A program made the translations under genes and the position numbers. DNA of 64,000 nucleotides from contig JBAOKB010000144.1 of the NCBI GenBank assembly GCA_037044905.1, positions 1,426,001 to 1,490,000 on the forward strand, in the 5' to 3' direction. The notes below the pieces were generated by a model that worked only from the letters and a program-made list of their open reading frames with translations, was not told where the DNA came from and ran no database searches. The DNA is from Hortaea werneckii (Eukaryota; Ascomycota; Dothideomycetes; Mycosphaerellales; Teratosphaeriaceae). Positions 1-12,456 of this stretch are shown here, piece after piece. Every line of letters begins with the position of its first letter. Position 1 is the stretch's first letter.

Positions 1-430
1 GGTGATCCTCCCAAGTTCACAACCCTACGCAACCCTACCGCGCATCCCCTCTCAGACGTTCTTGCCCCCCCGCTAGTGCAACGCTGGGCACGCCATCAGC
101 CCTACGACAGACCTACCCACTGACCCTTTGCTCTTTCCTTTATGAAGTGCAAAACGCAGACGACAGACCGCGCAGGCGGGCACCTCGCCGGTTGCTCAAC
201 GAACTGCAATGCTGTATCAAGACGGTAAGTACATAGAAACTACTACCTAGGTATGTACTAGGTAAGGCACCAACCATCGCTACCTCTTCACCCACCTACT
301 CCACTGCACCTACCCAGGGCACCTGCAGCTTGCCGTGGAATAGCAAGCTTGGTAGTGCGTACAGAACATATGTGCAGGAACACACAACATCCCCGTGATC
401 TGTATACATGCAGTACAGCAGCAGGATTTG

Positions 431-463
<33 letters not shown>

Positions 464-682
464 GGGAACAAAACGCGGGTGTACTCTAATGATCAAACGC
501 CGCCCTCTCCTTCACCAGGGGTCGGAATTAGATTTCGCATGATACAACCCTCAGCCGTTTTAGCAACAGAAGATCTGAATGCCCACCTTTTTCATTTTCT
601 TTTTTGGTGGTCTTTTGCCCCTTCGAGAGATCAGTTCATTCAGCACAGCCTAAGGCCGCGGACAAGTCCGCCACCCCGACTG
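1..682. other. intergenic, upstream of GT90 gene
   Basis: No gene is supported. The stretch holds an AG dinucleotide run (432-459) and a CTAGGTA-type motif near 245-265. Short open frames here are low-complexity products of the AG run. Confidence 0.6.
432..459. repeat. (AG)14 microsatellite
   Basis: Fourteen uninterrupted AG units lie about 220 bp before the GT90 start codon. It is the longest dinucleotide run I saw in the window. Confidence 0.95.
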
Positions 683-1920
683 ATGATGACCATGCATCCG
701 GCTTTCTGGAAAGGACTTACTGCGCTGCTGATCCTCTACGTGCTTGGACAGCATTTCGGCGTCTATGATCGCGCTCTACAGTACCATAACAGGCTACATC
801 CGACGGAGCAGAAATCATTCCACTACGACGTCCATGACACCCGACCTGCGAATGTCTCAACATGGACTTACGACTGGAAACGGCATGGCAACAGTCACGC
901 GCTCACCAGCGGACAATGTGACGCAGCGTTTCCAAACCTCTACTTCGAGATCGACCGCGCCGCATCGTACTGGGCGAACCGCGAGCTGAGCACACAGAGT
1001 CTGGAATTGTACGAAGGCAACGAAGCCGGTGTGCGGGCACGTCTCGAGGAGGGACAGCTTCGCATAGTCCAGACGCGGGGGATGTGGCGGCAAGACTTCC
1101 GACAGCGGATCATCGCTGTACTGCACCAAATCCAACCGCGCCCTCGTTGCAGTCGAATCGGTGGAGAGGTTTCAAGACACCGAGTTTACCTTTGTCGTAG
1201 ACGATTTTCCGCTCTTCCCAAGCAACGACAGTAGGCAATTGGCTGTCTTCTCCTTTGCACGGAACGTCAAGCTCAAAAGTCACGAGGCTGTGTGGCTTAA
1301 TGCCGGATTTCAACTTCTGGGCGGCCGTCCCTTCCGCAGGGGCTTTCGCAGAGATGCAGGCTCGAGCACGATTGTATGATGCGCGGATCGAAGACAAGGA
1401 GCAAAGGTTGGTGTGGCGGGGCGTCGAGTGGACTACTCCCGAAGTGCGCGGGGCGCTCCTGAATGCATCGGTTGGGCGGTCGTGGGCGGATGTCATGAGT
1501 ATGAGTTGGGGCGACACCACGAAAGTCCTATCGCTAGATGAACATTGTCGCTACGCCTATGTTGTCAACACGGAAGGTCGATCATGGTCTTCACGCCTAA
1601 CGCACCTTCTCAATTGCGATTCAGTCCCAGTCATCCACGACATGGACTGGACTGCACATTACTATCATGTACTCGATGCGGGCGTCAATTATATCCCTGT
1701 CCGCCGCGATTTCTCTGATCTCGATAAGCAGATGGAATATTACCTGGCGCACCCTCAAACATCCCAGCGCATCAGTGACGCGGCCAGGACGACGTTTCGA
1801 GAGCGCTATACAAGCCCGGCGGCCGAGGCTTGCTATTGGCGCAGGCTGCTGAAGACGTGGAGTAGCATGGCACCGCGGCCGGAAAGAACGCCCAGCATAT
1901 CCTTCGAGGAGTTTTTGTAA
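683..1920 (+). CDS. GT90 / CAP10-type glycosyltransferase (two frame breaks)
   Basis: Likely Golgi type II membrane glycosyltransferase of family GT90 (CAP10/CAP59-like; family members include O-glucosyl- and xylosyl-transferases). The ATG at 683 is followed by a hydrophobic anchor (about residues 9-23, LTALLILYVLG), a stem, and then the family core: VDDFP, WLMPDFNFW, and in the C-terminal half AYVVNTEGRSWSSRL followed by LLNCDSVPVI, which is the usual nucleotide-sugar binding end of the domain. Two apparent single extra bases break the frame, at about 1133 (in tcc) and 1299 (in ttaa); reading across them restores continuous family sequence. There is no room for introns at either point. Either these are base-call errors or this copy is decaying. 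Family assignment is firm; substrate is unknown. Confidence 0.8.
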
Positions 1921-4476
1921 GCTGGACCGCAACTCGTGGCTGATACCGTGACCACGCCGTGATGAGCATCGCTGACGAGGTGGATAGGTTGCACGACAAT
2001 GGCAAAGATTACCCGTATAGGTGAAACTGGATTTATCATTCCCAAAGGAGAAGTACGGACCGTATCCCGTTCAAGATGGCGACGAGTTGCGATCACCAGT
2101 ATCTCCGGAAGGTGTGCCAATCGCCATAGCCATCACGAGCATTAAGGCCATGAAGCAGAGAGTGGACACCAATGGAAGCGTCGTGGTTCATACAGTAAAA
2201 CGGAGCACTCGAGTCCGCGATGCAAGGGGGCTAGACCAGGCGACAAGGAGCCATTTGGGCGGCATTGCGGTCGAATCTTAGACGGCACATCCGTGTGTAC
2301 CCTCCCAATTGCGAAACGCTCCTCGTTTCACAAATCAAAATCTCTCCGAAACGGGATTTGTTGCGTGATGGCATGGATGCTGGGACGTGGGCACCGAAGA
2401 AGGTGAAAGTCTAGACTGCAGTGCCCGTCTTGCCGCTCAGCAGCTACAAGGCAAGTGTTTGATGTCCCTCGTCATTACCAGGTCTGTTATTGCTGCGCAT
2501 GTGTATGCTTTGGCGCTCATCCATGCTATAACCTTATGTAGGGCTCTGGAATCTTTAGTCATTGCTGCTTAATAGAAACCTTTTCCCGGTGGAAGGCACG
2601 CAAGCGGAAAGCGAAGTTGGCCATGTGCCTGGTACTGACTCCACGAGCTGTCGGAAATGCCGTTCGTTCTGGACATGGGTGATGGGCGAAAGTTTGGAGG
2701 TTTATTATCCTGCGCGTTAAGAACGAGAGCCCGCTTCGCCAAGTGGTGCATTTGCGAGTGCGAAGGAATGATGATTTGAATTCGTGATGCCCATACTGCA
2801 TGCCCAGCGCCAATGCACCCGCCAAAGCCTCGGAAATGCCTAGCACCGCTAGCGCGAACCATTGATCTTGAGGGTGGACGACAGCCTACGAGATTCGCTT
2901 GTGAACAGCTCAACCTGCGTTTTGACTGGCGAGGCTGGAAGTTTATTTGACAGCGAGGCGGACTCGGCTTCGACGGAGGGAAATCCGACGCCAAGCCGAA
3001 ATTCATCTAGACCAGAGCTCCAGAGTTGCTACACTGCTAGACCGCTGGTGTGCCGGGTCAGCACGCAGTCAGGTCCTTCAATGGCTTGTCAGCGGGAATG
3101 CGCCCGATACAAGAGCGCACCAGACAAGAAACAGGAATGTTCGAGGCCTGAAAAAAGGAATGGAAAAAAAAAAAAAATTCTACGTGAGCCGTATTGGAAT
3201 CCCAGCAATCCCATGGACGTTGCGCATCGGTTTTACCGTTGAAACAAATTCATTCGTGCTTTCCGAGTTCATGGTTTTGCTGAAACCTGTGGAACTGCCT
3301 TCAAGTCATGTCTGTGCACGACGTGTAGAGTAGGTGATCCGGCAGAGAAGCGGGAGCCGACGGATGCGAATCCGGAGAGGCTGCCTAGTAGGAGGTCTAG
3401 GTATGTAGAGCCTCAGAGGCAAGTGGTAGATGTCGGGTGAGTGTCGGAGGTACCTCCTAGGTTTCGCTACATGGTAAGCAAGCGAAGGTGACATCCTGGC
3501 TGCACTTGAGCATGAATATACGTGCTACAGTAGGGATGTGTCAGCCAGTCGACGTGCAGTGTGAAGTGCTGCCTGCTTGCGCAAGAGAATGGATTCGGCC
3601 ACGTAAACGCGAGCGTGTTCGGCCAAGCCCATCTCCTGATCCTACTGACGGTGGTCACGATTGGCAGTGGGGTGTCGCAAGCAAATACCAGCACTGCGGA
3701 ACATGGCAAAGACAAATCTTAGATCCATCCGTGGCGCTCCTGGTCGGACTTGAATCATATGAGGCGTCCTATACCGATGGCTTGACAGAGCAGCGTGCCA
3801 GGAGCCAGGGGACAGCGAATCCACGGGCTTGAAGAAGGAATCGAGTTGATCTGAGGGGAATCTTTGATCCAACCCGGCGTACGCGGCGCGGGAGGCATCG
3901 AGACCGAGGGAGGAGATTGTGGCTAATGCGCGGTGGCAGCGGATGGTGATTGGTAGGGCCACAGCTTGGCCACACCTTGTTCAGCTCGCAGCAGTCGGAC
4001 GGGCGAAGGTTTGGCGCAGGAAGCGGGCGGTGCAGGGTCGCTGGATCGAGGGAAGGGCAGTCATCGAGCCAACCCGCTTGCAACGCTCCGCCCGAACTCG
4101 CTCGTTTCACGCTTTAGCGCGTCGCTGGTCTAGCCACACTGGATCTGACCTTTCGATGTGCGATCCTGCGGACCTACAACCGTCGTCCGGTGCTGGCTCA
4201 GCACGAACTCTGCCCAGACGTCGCCGCAGGCCACGTTGGACCGCTTTGTCACTGGTCTCATGGCCGTCGTGCCCTAGCGCGATGCTCTGCATCTCCGATG
4301 CTGCCAGGCCCGCCGTCGATCCTGAGATGGCATACGTTTGATTGATATGGCCGCCTGTCTCAGGTTGCCTTCTCTACCCTATTTTCTCCCTCACTATATC
4401 CGCTCTCTTCTCTGCTACATTCCTCCGTCTCAGACTTCAACTACTGTCAACACATGTCGACATCCCTCACGCAGTA
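1921..4476. other. gene-poor stretch
   Basis: Only short open frames without recognisable domains are present, so I call no gene. There is an A14 run at 3164-3177 and CCTAGGTA-like motifs around 3388-3470. Confidence 0.5.
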
Positions 4477-4978
4477 ATGCTATCTCTCGACACCACGCCA
4501 TTGCCCTGCTACTTCACCTACCATCCACCATCATACAACCACTTCTCCACAGAGACCCCGTGTGCCTCACCTCTTCTGAGCCCGCACGAGCCATCATCAC
4601 CCGACCCAGCAAACCCTCTCCTGGCGTACAGAGAACCACAGCCTCTACCGTGCGTGTCGCACGCAGAATCCAACGACCACTTCATGCAGGTCCAGACAGC
4701 TGCAGCGCACACCAAAGCGCCTCACAGGCCTTCTCCACATCCACTCCAGAACATGCTCTACACCAGCAGTGAATCCTCAGCGGATTCCGCGACTCAACTT
4801 CATCGAGCGACTCCATTGGATCCGACCTAACGTCCCCCATCGAATCGGCCAGGTGCTCGCGGTGTCAAAGGACACCGAGCCTGGATGTCAGGACTGGAAG
4901 TCGAACATGGTGTCTTACGGCCTCAACCTCTGGTACTGCACACGGTGTGCTGCAATGGTCGGCTTCAAGACCGGCTGA
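4477..4978 (+). CDS. possible small Ser/Pro-rich protein with paired CxxC motifs
   Basis: I do not recognise a named family. From the ATG at 4477 the frame encodes a Ser/Pro/His-rich, probably disordered stretch of about 100 residues. Allowing one missing base near 4775-4800 and one near 4897, the reading continues into CSRCQRTPSLD and then LWYCTRCAAMVGF, giving two CxxC pairs about 27 residues apart, as in a small zinc ribbon. The tail ends at a stop around 4978. The frame breaks resemble those in the recognised genes of this window. What supports it is the coherent cysteine pattern across frames; what weakens it is that no single long frame exists. It could be chance. Confidence 0.35.
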
Positions 4979-6843
4979 AGAGAGCAACCGCTTGTCTGGA
5001 ACGAAAGCAATACCGATTATACGACCACGAATCGAGTATCAGATCTGGACTCGTCAAACAATTGTCGGACCCACAAACAGTTGAGGTCCTCGGACCTCCA
5101 TGCCATGGCCTCGTGAACAGCATCAGACGGGCCCAACTCGCAGCCTTCGTCACAGAGATGCCTGGAACCGCCAGCCGTTGGATCAATCGCAACGGGAGAG
5201 GCAATACTCGCCACCAGTCTTTTCACTCAGGAGGACAGTATGTGGCAGTCACTTTACGGAACATCGAAGGAGAATCAAACAGGATGAAATGCCAAAGGAG
5301 GCATGGAAGGTCGAGCATGACCGCTCACGAGAGATGATGGCTAGCAGGCCTATGCCTGAATCTGGATATCGCTGAACAGCAGCGCCAATTACGAGTTGTG
5401 GACGAAGTTACGACGCTAGACGACTACTTGAGATGGCTTGATACCCTTTACCACAGCGACAGGCGTTGGTGCATTTATTTGGAGACAGACCTAGATTTTC
5501 ACACAGTAATTAGACAATCCATGATTATTTATCAAACACATCATCATCTCTGTGCTTAGTTGCCTGCGCATGCCATCACCATTGTTTTGCTCACTAGAAA
5601 TCAGTTTATTTTTCTCTGCCTATGTCCTGGGCCTTTCGTTCCAATGCCCGTATCACCCCGCCCCCACCTTTTGCGGCTGTCATCAGAATCGGAAACCGCC
5701 ATCGGCGATTGACCGCAGAACCATATTTTGGACTCGGGTCAGGGACATATAGGGGGTAGATACACTGTAGAAAACCACTAGTAGATCTACTAAGGCAAGT
5801 ACTCATTGGGATTGCCCTTGAGCTTGTGTTCGATTATCATGGCGCGAAGATCAACCTTGAATTGTCGAAGACAGAAATCATCAACGGTTGATCTACACTT
5901 GCTCGATGACGAACCCTTGATGTTCGTCGCAAACACATGGAGAGGACGTCAAACATAACGTCATGTCGTAGCAGAACACGCAAAGTGTATGAACGTTGCT
6001 GGAGTAGATCTCAAGATGGTAGATGTTGCCATCAGCGATCTATGTTTCGGAAATTTCATCGTCGACTCTCTGCTAGCTCCATCCACGATCCATCAAAAGG
6101 ACTTTTCTCACGATCCCCGATGCTTCGTATTCCCGGCCTTATGGCACTTTCGGCTTCTGCTAAAAAGAGGCGTACCGTTTGAGCGTTCCCATGAAAAGTA
6201 ACAATAAGGAACGGAGGCTAAGGGCAGCTAAAACGCTCGCCGAGCAGTCTGTGTGCGCGTGGTGCAAGTTGCACATGGTCCTCTCCAGATAGCATGCGAT
6301 TTCCCCGATCGTGGCTTGATTTGTATGCGCCCGGCCGCATGGTTGGCCAAAGCTACGCTGCCGACGTTCCTGTGACTGCTTCTAAAGCATTACCGAAATA
6401 ATCAGGCATACGGTATGCTGTCCTACCGTATACCACTTGTCGTCTGCTGCAGACGCGGTGAGCGAGTGCATCGCGATCGCCTGCGACCTCATCCTTAGCC
6501 TCTCTCTGGCGTGTCCGTGACAGGCAAAGGTAGTCTCGGCAGTAGGTGTCGTTGATCAGTAAAGAGTCTTGACGGTCTCGCCCATTGCCATCGCGATGAC
6601 ATTCATGAGCATTCTGGCATCGTGATGAACTTCATGAATACCCCAGGCATCGAGATGTGCAACGTACCCGACGGAGACGCGGCAAGCACAATATCTCCGA
6701 TGGAAGTGGCGCAGGAGGCAGTCGGTAAGATATCGGCAAGCGATCTTGGCAGGCACTTCAGCATCTGAGCTACTGGAATTTTTTTGCGGTAGATCAACAG
6801 ATGCCGCCTGGAAGAGAGAAGCGCACGAGTCGATAGAGTCAGA
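4979..6843. other. intergenic
   Basis: Only short unrecognisable frames on both strands. I see no gene, tRNA or repeat that I can support. Confidence 0.5.
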
Positions 6844-8981
6844 ATGGATCAGTATGCAAAGAGCCTCCAGGACGTAGATGCGGCCTTGAATCGCCTGAAA
6901 GCGACCTTGGCATCGTATAAGCCCTTTGAAAAGTCCCAGAATGGCGATGAGACTTCTCATGCATCTGCCGACTCCCTCCCCTCCTCTGCTGTGAAGCAAG
7001 CTGCAGTCGAAAAGCCTCAAGCTGCTGCTGCCAAAGATCTCAGCACAATCAGGGAGAGGCCGCAGTTGCACGTGACTGGCACATGGAAAGAGGTGCTAGA
7101 CTTGCGCTCTTCTTCCATCATTTCTGCTCAGGTGTGTTATTAGTCCAGGCGTAGGTTCTGTAGGCCAGGGTAAGCTGATTCGCGGTCCATAGAAGCCAGA
7201 AGAAGCAGTTGCAACCGCTGGCTGAAGCCATCCGAGACATTTCCCGTCAGATTGACGAAAATTCATACTGCGCCCCGCTCTACGTCCTGCTCGCGTTGAA
7301 GTATCTGTTTGCAGGCTATCCAGACCTGGCGTCGGGCGCTGCGTACAAAGCCCTTCTTCTTGCAGACGCTGTACAGGATGCTGCGGATGAGTATCATGAC
7401 CGTGCCTGCGAGGCAATGCGGAAAGTCATCCAGCAGCAGCCCCTTGTTGAACGAATTTCGTTGTTGAAAGGAGAGTTACATGCAGATGCTAAATCCTCGA
7501 GTCGACTTGGAGAGCCAGACGAGGAGACGGATGTCGAAGTAGATGTTTGGCTGCGAGAGCACTACCTCCTTTTGACGTACGTCACCCCATACAAATAAGT
7601 GGTGCAATGTAAACTGACGAAAACAATAGGTACCGCCTGCTAGTCCGCAGCCTGATCCTTGTGGGTTGCTGTCGTTCTGCTCATGAATACAGTCTACAAG
7701 GCCGAAAGCTCTACCCTCAGGACCCGGAGCTCGAGCAGTTGCAAAGCGTGATTAGTGCATACGCGGTTGCAAAGTCCGATGACGAGGAAGAAAGCGGGCC
7801 TAGCAGCTGGCTTGACCATGGCATGGTCAGGCGAGAAGTCTATCCCTGGAACGACTACGAGCCTGACAGACTCAATGAGTTGCCTCAGCTCAATGCGCTC
7901 ATGGAGAAAGTAGCGCCTCAGCTGGAAGTGAAGGTGGTTGATTTACCGGAGCTTACTGGACTTGCCAATGCGCAATCGAATGCTGGCAGCGACCGCAATT
8001 AGCACACAATTGGGAGTGTTCGCAAAGGAAGATTTGCAGCCAAACGACATTGTGCTTGACGAGACGTCCATGTTGACCGCGAACAACAAATTGCAAGATG
8101 CACTGTGCGACGCCTGTAGTGCTGATTTACCAGATCTTGGTGGCAATGAAGCTACGGGGGTAACCGCCTGCCCAGATTGTGAAGTGGTATTCTGCAGTGA
8201 GACGTGTCTTGAAGCGGCTATGGAAAGCTATCATCCAGCTTTGTGTGGCATGGATGTCGAAGCCATCGCCAAGGACGTGCCGCCAGCGCAAGCAGCCGAT
8301 TCCCTATACGCACTGCTCTTGCTACGGGCGCTGGCCATGGCTGAGACGCAGGAGTGCCACCCGTTGGAGCTATCGGAGGTCAAGTACATCTGGGGTGACT
8401 TCCACTCGCTGCCGTTGGCCCAACACTGGCAGTCTCCCCAGCTTGAAACGTCTGACTCGGGCGCCCTGGACCGTCATCAAGCCAGCATGCCACGGACGCT
8501 TCCTTTCAGCTTCGAACACAACGTGCGACTGCCATTTCATATGCTGGAGAAGATGGACATCGATATCTTTGCGAGCCAAATGTACGACGTCTGGGTCTTC
8601 AACACGCTGTATGCGAAGTTCCGTGGCACTGCTTCAGCGCGACTGTCTGGTCTGGGCGGCCGACCTATTCGGGGCCCCGAGGTCAGCGCAGTGCATCCCA
8701 TGTGGTGTCTGGCAAACCACCACTGCGATCCGAATGTTAGCTGGGACTGGGGAGGCAGCATCAAGTTCAAAGCCTTGGATTGGAGACCTGAGTGGGCTTC
8801 CAAGCGCAAGGATGTGGAGCCGGTGAGAAGGACACCCGGCATCAAGAAGGGCGAGGAGATCCTGAATCACTACTGTGATATTCGCCTCCCTGTTCACGAG
8901 CGTCGAGAGTGGATGGTTGGCGCGCTAGGTGGGAATTGTATGTGTGAGCGCTGTCGCTTCGAAGAGGAGAACGACGTGTAG
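6844..8981 (+). CDS. TPR-MYND-SET domain protein (putative lysine methyltransferase)
   Basis: Putative protein lysine methyltransferase of the SET/MYND (SMYD/Set5-like) group. Exons: 6844-7131, 7200-7576 and 7630-8981, with introns of 68 and 53 bp starting GTGTGT and GTACGT. The N-terminal part is helical and TPR-like (APLYVLLALKYLFAGYPDLA, and later HEYSLQGRKLYPQDPELEQL). The C-terminal part has a MYND-like zinc cluster (CDACSADL, CPDCEVVFCSETC, then H and C) inserted in a SET domain whose core is NHHCDPN, followed by GEEILNHYCD and a post-SET CMCERC. The frame changes once between about 7960 and 8005, just before LGVFAKEDL, which is the conserved beginning of the SET fold. No usable GT-AG pair explains this, so one extra base is likely. 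The alternative is two overlapping genes. Target protein is unknown. Confidence 0.8.
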
Positions 8982-9420
8982 AATAGATGAATGTTGGACT
9001 ACAGCTCAATTCCGCGACAGGATGCATCGCATATCTTGTAGAGGTAGCTACAACTTGTTCATCTTACTCTGTGCTGTTTAGACCGCTATGGTATCTAGGC
9101 TTCGTTCAGAATAACAATCTCACTCTTTTGCCGAACCTTACAATGCTTCTTCCTTTCTTACACGGAGGTCACCCCAATCACACTCGAACAGCAGAATTCG
9201 TTACTGAATACGAAAGGAACGACACGGCCAAACAGCTAGTCCAGACTCATGGGTATAGATCAACTCCACTTACAGTGAATGCGAGAAAAGCTTCTAAGGT
9301 TCGAGGGAACCAATAAAAACGACGTAAACATGTATGGTGACAACTAAGCAGTCTGAAAATGAGCAAGCAAATAGCTAGCTCTTCGTGACACGATCCATAT
9401 GATGATTGCAAAACCTAATC
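8982..9420. other. convergent intergenic region
   Basis: Shared 3' region of the SET gene (+) and the TPR gene (-). Nothing else seen. Confidence 0.6.
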
Positions 9421-10921
9421 TTAACTGCCAGTCATGATCCGCATAGCGAGCTCCTCCGCCTGACCAGACTCCAGCATGCCTTCCTCAATCAGCTCCATAA
9501 GCACTTCATGCATAGAGCCCTGAGCCTTCTTCAAATTCACAAGCTGCGCAACATCATCAGGGATTTCAGCCCCGTAGAGAAGCTTACGCATCTGCGAAGC
9601 GATGAATAACCGTTGCTGGGCCTTGGATTTCAAGTCGGCGTGCTCGCTGTGTCCTGCGGCCAGGCGTACTGCGCCTTTGTAGAAGGTCTGCGCGTTCTGC
9701 ACCAAGGTCGGCGCGCTCTTGCGGATAGCGTCGGAGATCTTCACGGTTGTTAGGGAGGCGATCCGATGACGGAGCATCTCCACGTCGGCTCTGGAGAGGT
9801 ATAGCTGCGGCGTGTTGTCTAGCTTCGTCGCTTTTGCATACAACTCCTGCGATGTACTCAATTGCTTCCAGCAAATTTCGTGAGGAAGGTCTGCAGAGTC
9901 CTCGTACCGCGCCATGACCGAAGTAGCGAGCTCTGTTCGTGCTTCTGCCTCCGATCCTAGGGCGGTAGCATTTGCGTCTTTGGCGGGTATGTCGAAGGCC
10001 TGGAGGCGCTCAATGTAGTCGTTGGCCTCGATCAGGAAGGCGTTGTACTGTGCATCTGCGAAGGCGGCAATGAAGCTGGCTCGGCCCAGTGCGAGCGTGA
10101 AACGGGCAGAGTCGCGGGCGTCCTCAGGCAGCAGACCGATGTAGGTCGGCGCCTTCTTCTCGGTCATCGCTTGAGCCATGTCGCCGAACGTTTGCAGCGA
10201 GCTTGGGTCGATCAGCGATACGAGGATTGTCAATGCGGAGAGAGTTGCGTTCGCAGTATCCAGGAGATCGTTGGCATTCACCGCGCTCTCGACGGTGGCA
10301 TATTGGCCTGCATCGTCCGATTCTGTGGTTGGATTGGCTGACGGTGTTGGCTCCACGCCATCGAGTCGAACACCGCCGTTTTCTTCGGAATCTTCGTTCG
10401 CTACTTGCTGCTGCTCAAGGAGCATCTCTTGACGCGACAGACATGCTGATAGCAATTCGAGTGCTTCTTCGAGAAGCGAGACCGGTGTTTCTGGATCGCC
10501 GTCCTCTGACAAAGCCTCGGCCAGGCTTGTCAATACCTGGGAGGTGTTGAAGAGTACATCCGGGTTTTCCTCATTTAATTTCAGAGCATAGCGATGCGAG
10601 TCGAGGGTCTGTTGCAGGAAGGTCTTCCAGCGGGAGTCCAATATGGGCAACCAGCGATGGCTGCTGAGTGATCTCCAGTTCCAGTCTCGCTTTATTGTAA
10701 GCCAGATCGAAGTTTTGGGTGTGCTTCTGCAAGCCCTTGTCATACACCTCCAAGGCTCTCACGAACGCTCTGCCGGCCTTGGCTGGGTCGCCTGCACGCC
10801 ATTTGCCTCCAGTTTCTTCTTCGAGATCCGCCGCTTCTTGGAAATCATCGGCTGTCTCGGGCTCGGCCGCCTTCGCCTTTGGCTTTTTGGGCGGCTTGGT
10901 GAGCTGCTTCGGTTTGGCCAT
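9421..10921 (-). CDS. TPR-containing conserved fungal protein
   Basis: Intronless protein of about 500 residues starting at 10921. The N-terminus is Lys/Pro-rich, followed by TPR-like helices (GDPAKAGRAFVRALEVYDKGL; HRYALKLNEENPDVLFNTSQVL; SLLEEALELLSACLSRQ), an acidic linker and a long helical C-terminal half. The order resembles fungal cytosolic TPR proteins of unknown function; I cannot name an orthologue. One extra base around 10650, at PSL|LPILDSR, splits it into two frames; the downstream frame carries the larger part. It faces the SET gene tail to tail. No catalytic motif is visible, so a scaffold role is the most that can be inferred. Confidence 0.7.
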
Positions 10922-11658
10922 GGTGGGTTATCAAATGACCATCAATGTATCCACTGTCACGCTGTCACGCCTTTCCACCGTTCCAAGGCTTTTTGCGACA
11001 ATTTCTTTGCCTGTCGCGTGTACGACCGAAAGACCTGGGACGGTCCGGTGCATGCTGCAGCATGGCGCTAGAGGGCCCTATCACACCGAACGAACTGCAA
11101 AGGTGACCGAGGGAAGCCGATTGGGCGCACGAGGGCCAACGCAGAATGACATCGTTTTGGGCGTCCACCACTTGCCGGCTGTGACCCTTATCAAATAACC
11201 ATGGGGGGTGCATACCCGATTCTGACAGGTCAGCATGTGCGACAGAGTGGCAGCCCACTCGTCTGGCCGCGTGCGATAGGCATCCCATCCTCCTTTGACA
11301 ATCATGGTGGAATTCTTGCACGGCGCGCCACTATCCCCTCCGTCTTCTTAAGCTTGGCCAGCCGGCCTTATTAATTCGCTGCACTGCGCCGCGATGGCGG
11401 AGGAGGCGGACAGACAATGGTGGGTCCTCTGACAAGAGCTCCATGTGAGAAAGTGGCCTGCCCTTCGTCATAGCCTTGTTAGGTCAGCGAAGCGATAAAG
11501 TTGTGCGTTCAGCCTTTTAGCCAGTGCCATATCCTATCAACGTGAGCTTCATCACAGATCAGTAACTCCTCCACACTTACAACGTTTTGCAAAACCCACT
11601 CCCAAATCAACACCACCACCCCCTTCGCATCCAACCACCCCCACTCTTGGCAGCAGCC
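10922..11658. other. divergent promoter region
   Basis: Between the TPR gene (-) and the 6-phosphogluconolactonase gene (+). A CA/CT-rich leader (about 11560-11655) precedes the downstream ATG. No gene supported. Confidence 0.6.
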
Positions 11659-12456
11659 ATGGGCCGACCAGTGAACCTCTACTCCTTCGCGAGCGTGGAC
11701 AACGAGCTTGCGCCGAATCTTCGCAAGTACATCCTCGACGCCCAGAATGAAGCCTTCAAGCGCCACGACGTCTTCCGCATCGCTGTCTCCGGCGGCTCCC
11801 TGCCGAAGACCATGGCAAAGGCGCTGCTAGCCCCCTCCAACGGAAGCCCAGAGGACAAGGTTGACTTCAGCAAATGGGAGGTCTTCTACGCCGACGAGCG
11901 TTGTGTACCGCTCACGCACGAGGACTCGAACCACAAGCTCGTCAAGGAGGAGTGGCTGGACAAGATCCCGCAGGACATGCCCCAGCCGAAAGTCTTCCCG
12001 ATCGACGAGGGCACTCTAGAGGATGCGCAGGAGACAGCGGACGAGTACGAGAAGAAGTTGGTCAGTGTGTTCGCTTCGCGCGACTCTGTCAAAGTGCCGC
12101 TATTCGACATGCTGTTGCTCGGCTGCGGTCCCGATGGTCACACTTGTTCCCTCTTCCCAGACCACCCGCTGCTTAGAGAGACTGAGGCGTGGGTTCTGGC
12201 CATCAACGACTCCCCGAAGCCACCACCAAAGCGCATTACTCTGAGCTTGCCTGTGGTCCAGGCCGCTGCTAAGATCGGCTTCGTAGCAACCGGTGGCGGC
12301 AAGAAGGATGTCCTGAAGCAGATCTTCGAGACAGAGGAAGGCAGGAATCTGCCTTGCGGATTGGTCAACGGAGGTGCGGGAGAGAAGGTCAGCTGGTTCT
12401 GCGACACGGCGGCCACTGACGGGGTGAGCTTCCCGAGGCGCGGTAGCGTGATCTAA
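11659..12456 (+). CDS. 6-phosphogluconolactonase
   Basis: Hydrolyses 6-phosphogluconolactone to 6-phosphogluconate, the second step of the oxidative pentose phosphate pathway, in the cytosol. A single intact exon of 265 residues, the usual size for the family. I chose the ATG at 11659 rather than the in-frame open stretch upstream because MGRPVNLYSF aligns with the family N-terminus and follows a pyrimidine-rich leader. Family signatures are present: AVSGGSLPKTMAKAL near residue 46, FYADERCVP near residue 78, and LLLGCGPDGHTCSLFP near residue 155, which bind the phosphate and carry the catalytic histidine. No frame break, unlike many neighbours. Confidence 0.95.
   Translation: MGRPVNLYSFASVDNELAPNLRKYILDAQNEAFKRHDVFRIAVSGGSLPKTMAKALLAPSNGSPEDKVDFSKWEVFYADERCVPLTHEDSNHKLVKEEWLDKIPQDMPQPKVFPIDEGTLEDAQETADEYEKKLVSVFASRDSVKVPLFDMLLLGCGPDGHTCSLFPDHPLLRETEAWVLAINDSPKPPPKRITLSLPVVQAAAKIGFVATGGGKKDVLKQIFETEEGRNLPCGLVNGGAGEKVSWFCDTAATDGVSFPRRGSVI

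Noticed and set aside
1..40. Telomere-like AACCCTA words at the window start
   Set aside because: Only two imperfect copies, not a tandem TTAGGG array.
296..496. Minus-strand frame with a SLSLSLSL run
   Set aside because: Translation of the (AG)14 microsatellite.
4338..4772. 144-codon Thr/Ser-rich frame
   Set aside because: Overlaps the better supported CxxC candidate in another frame and has no motif.
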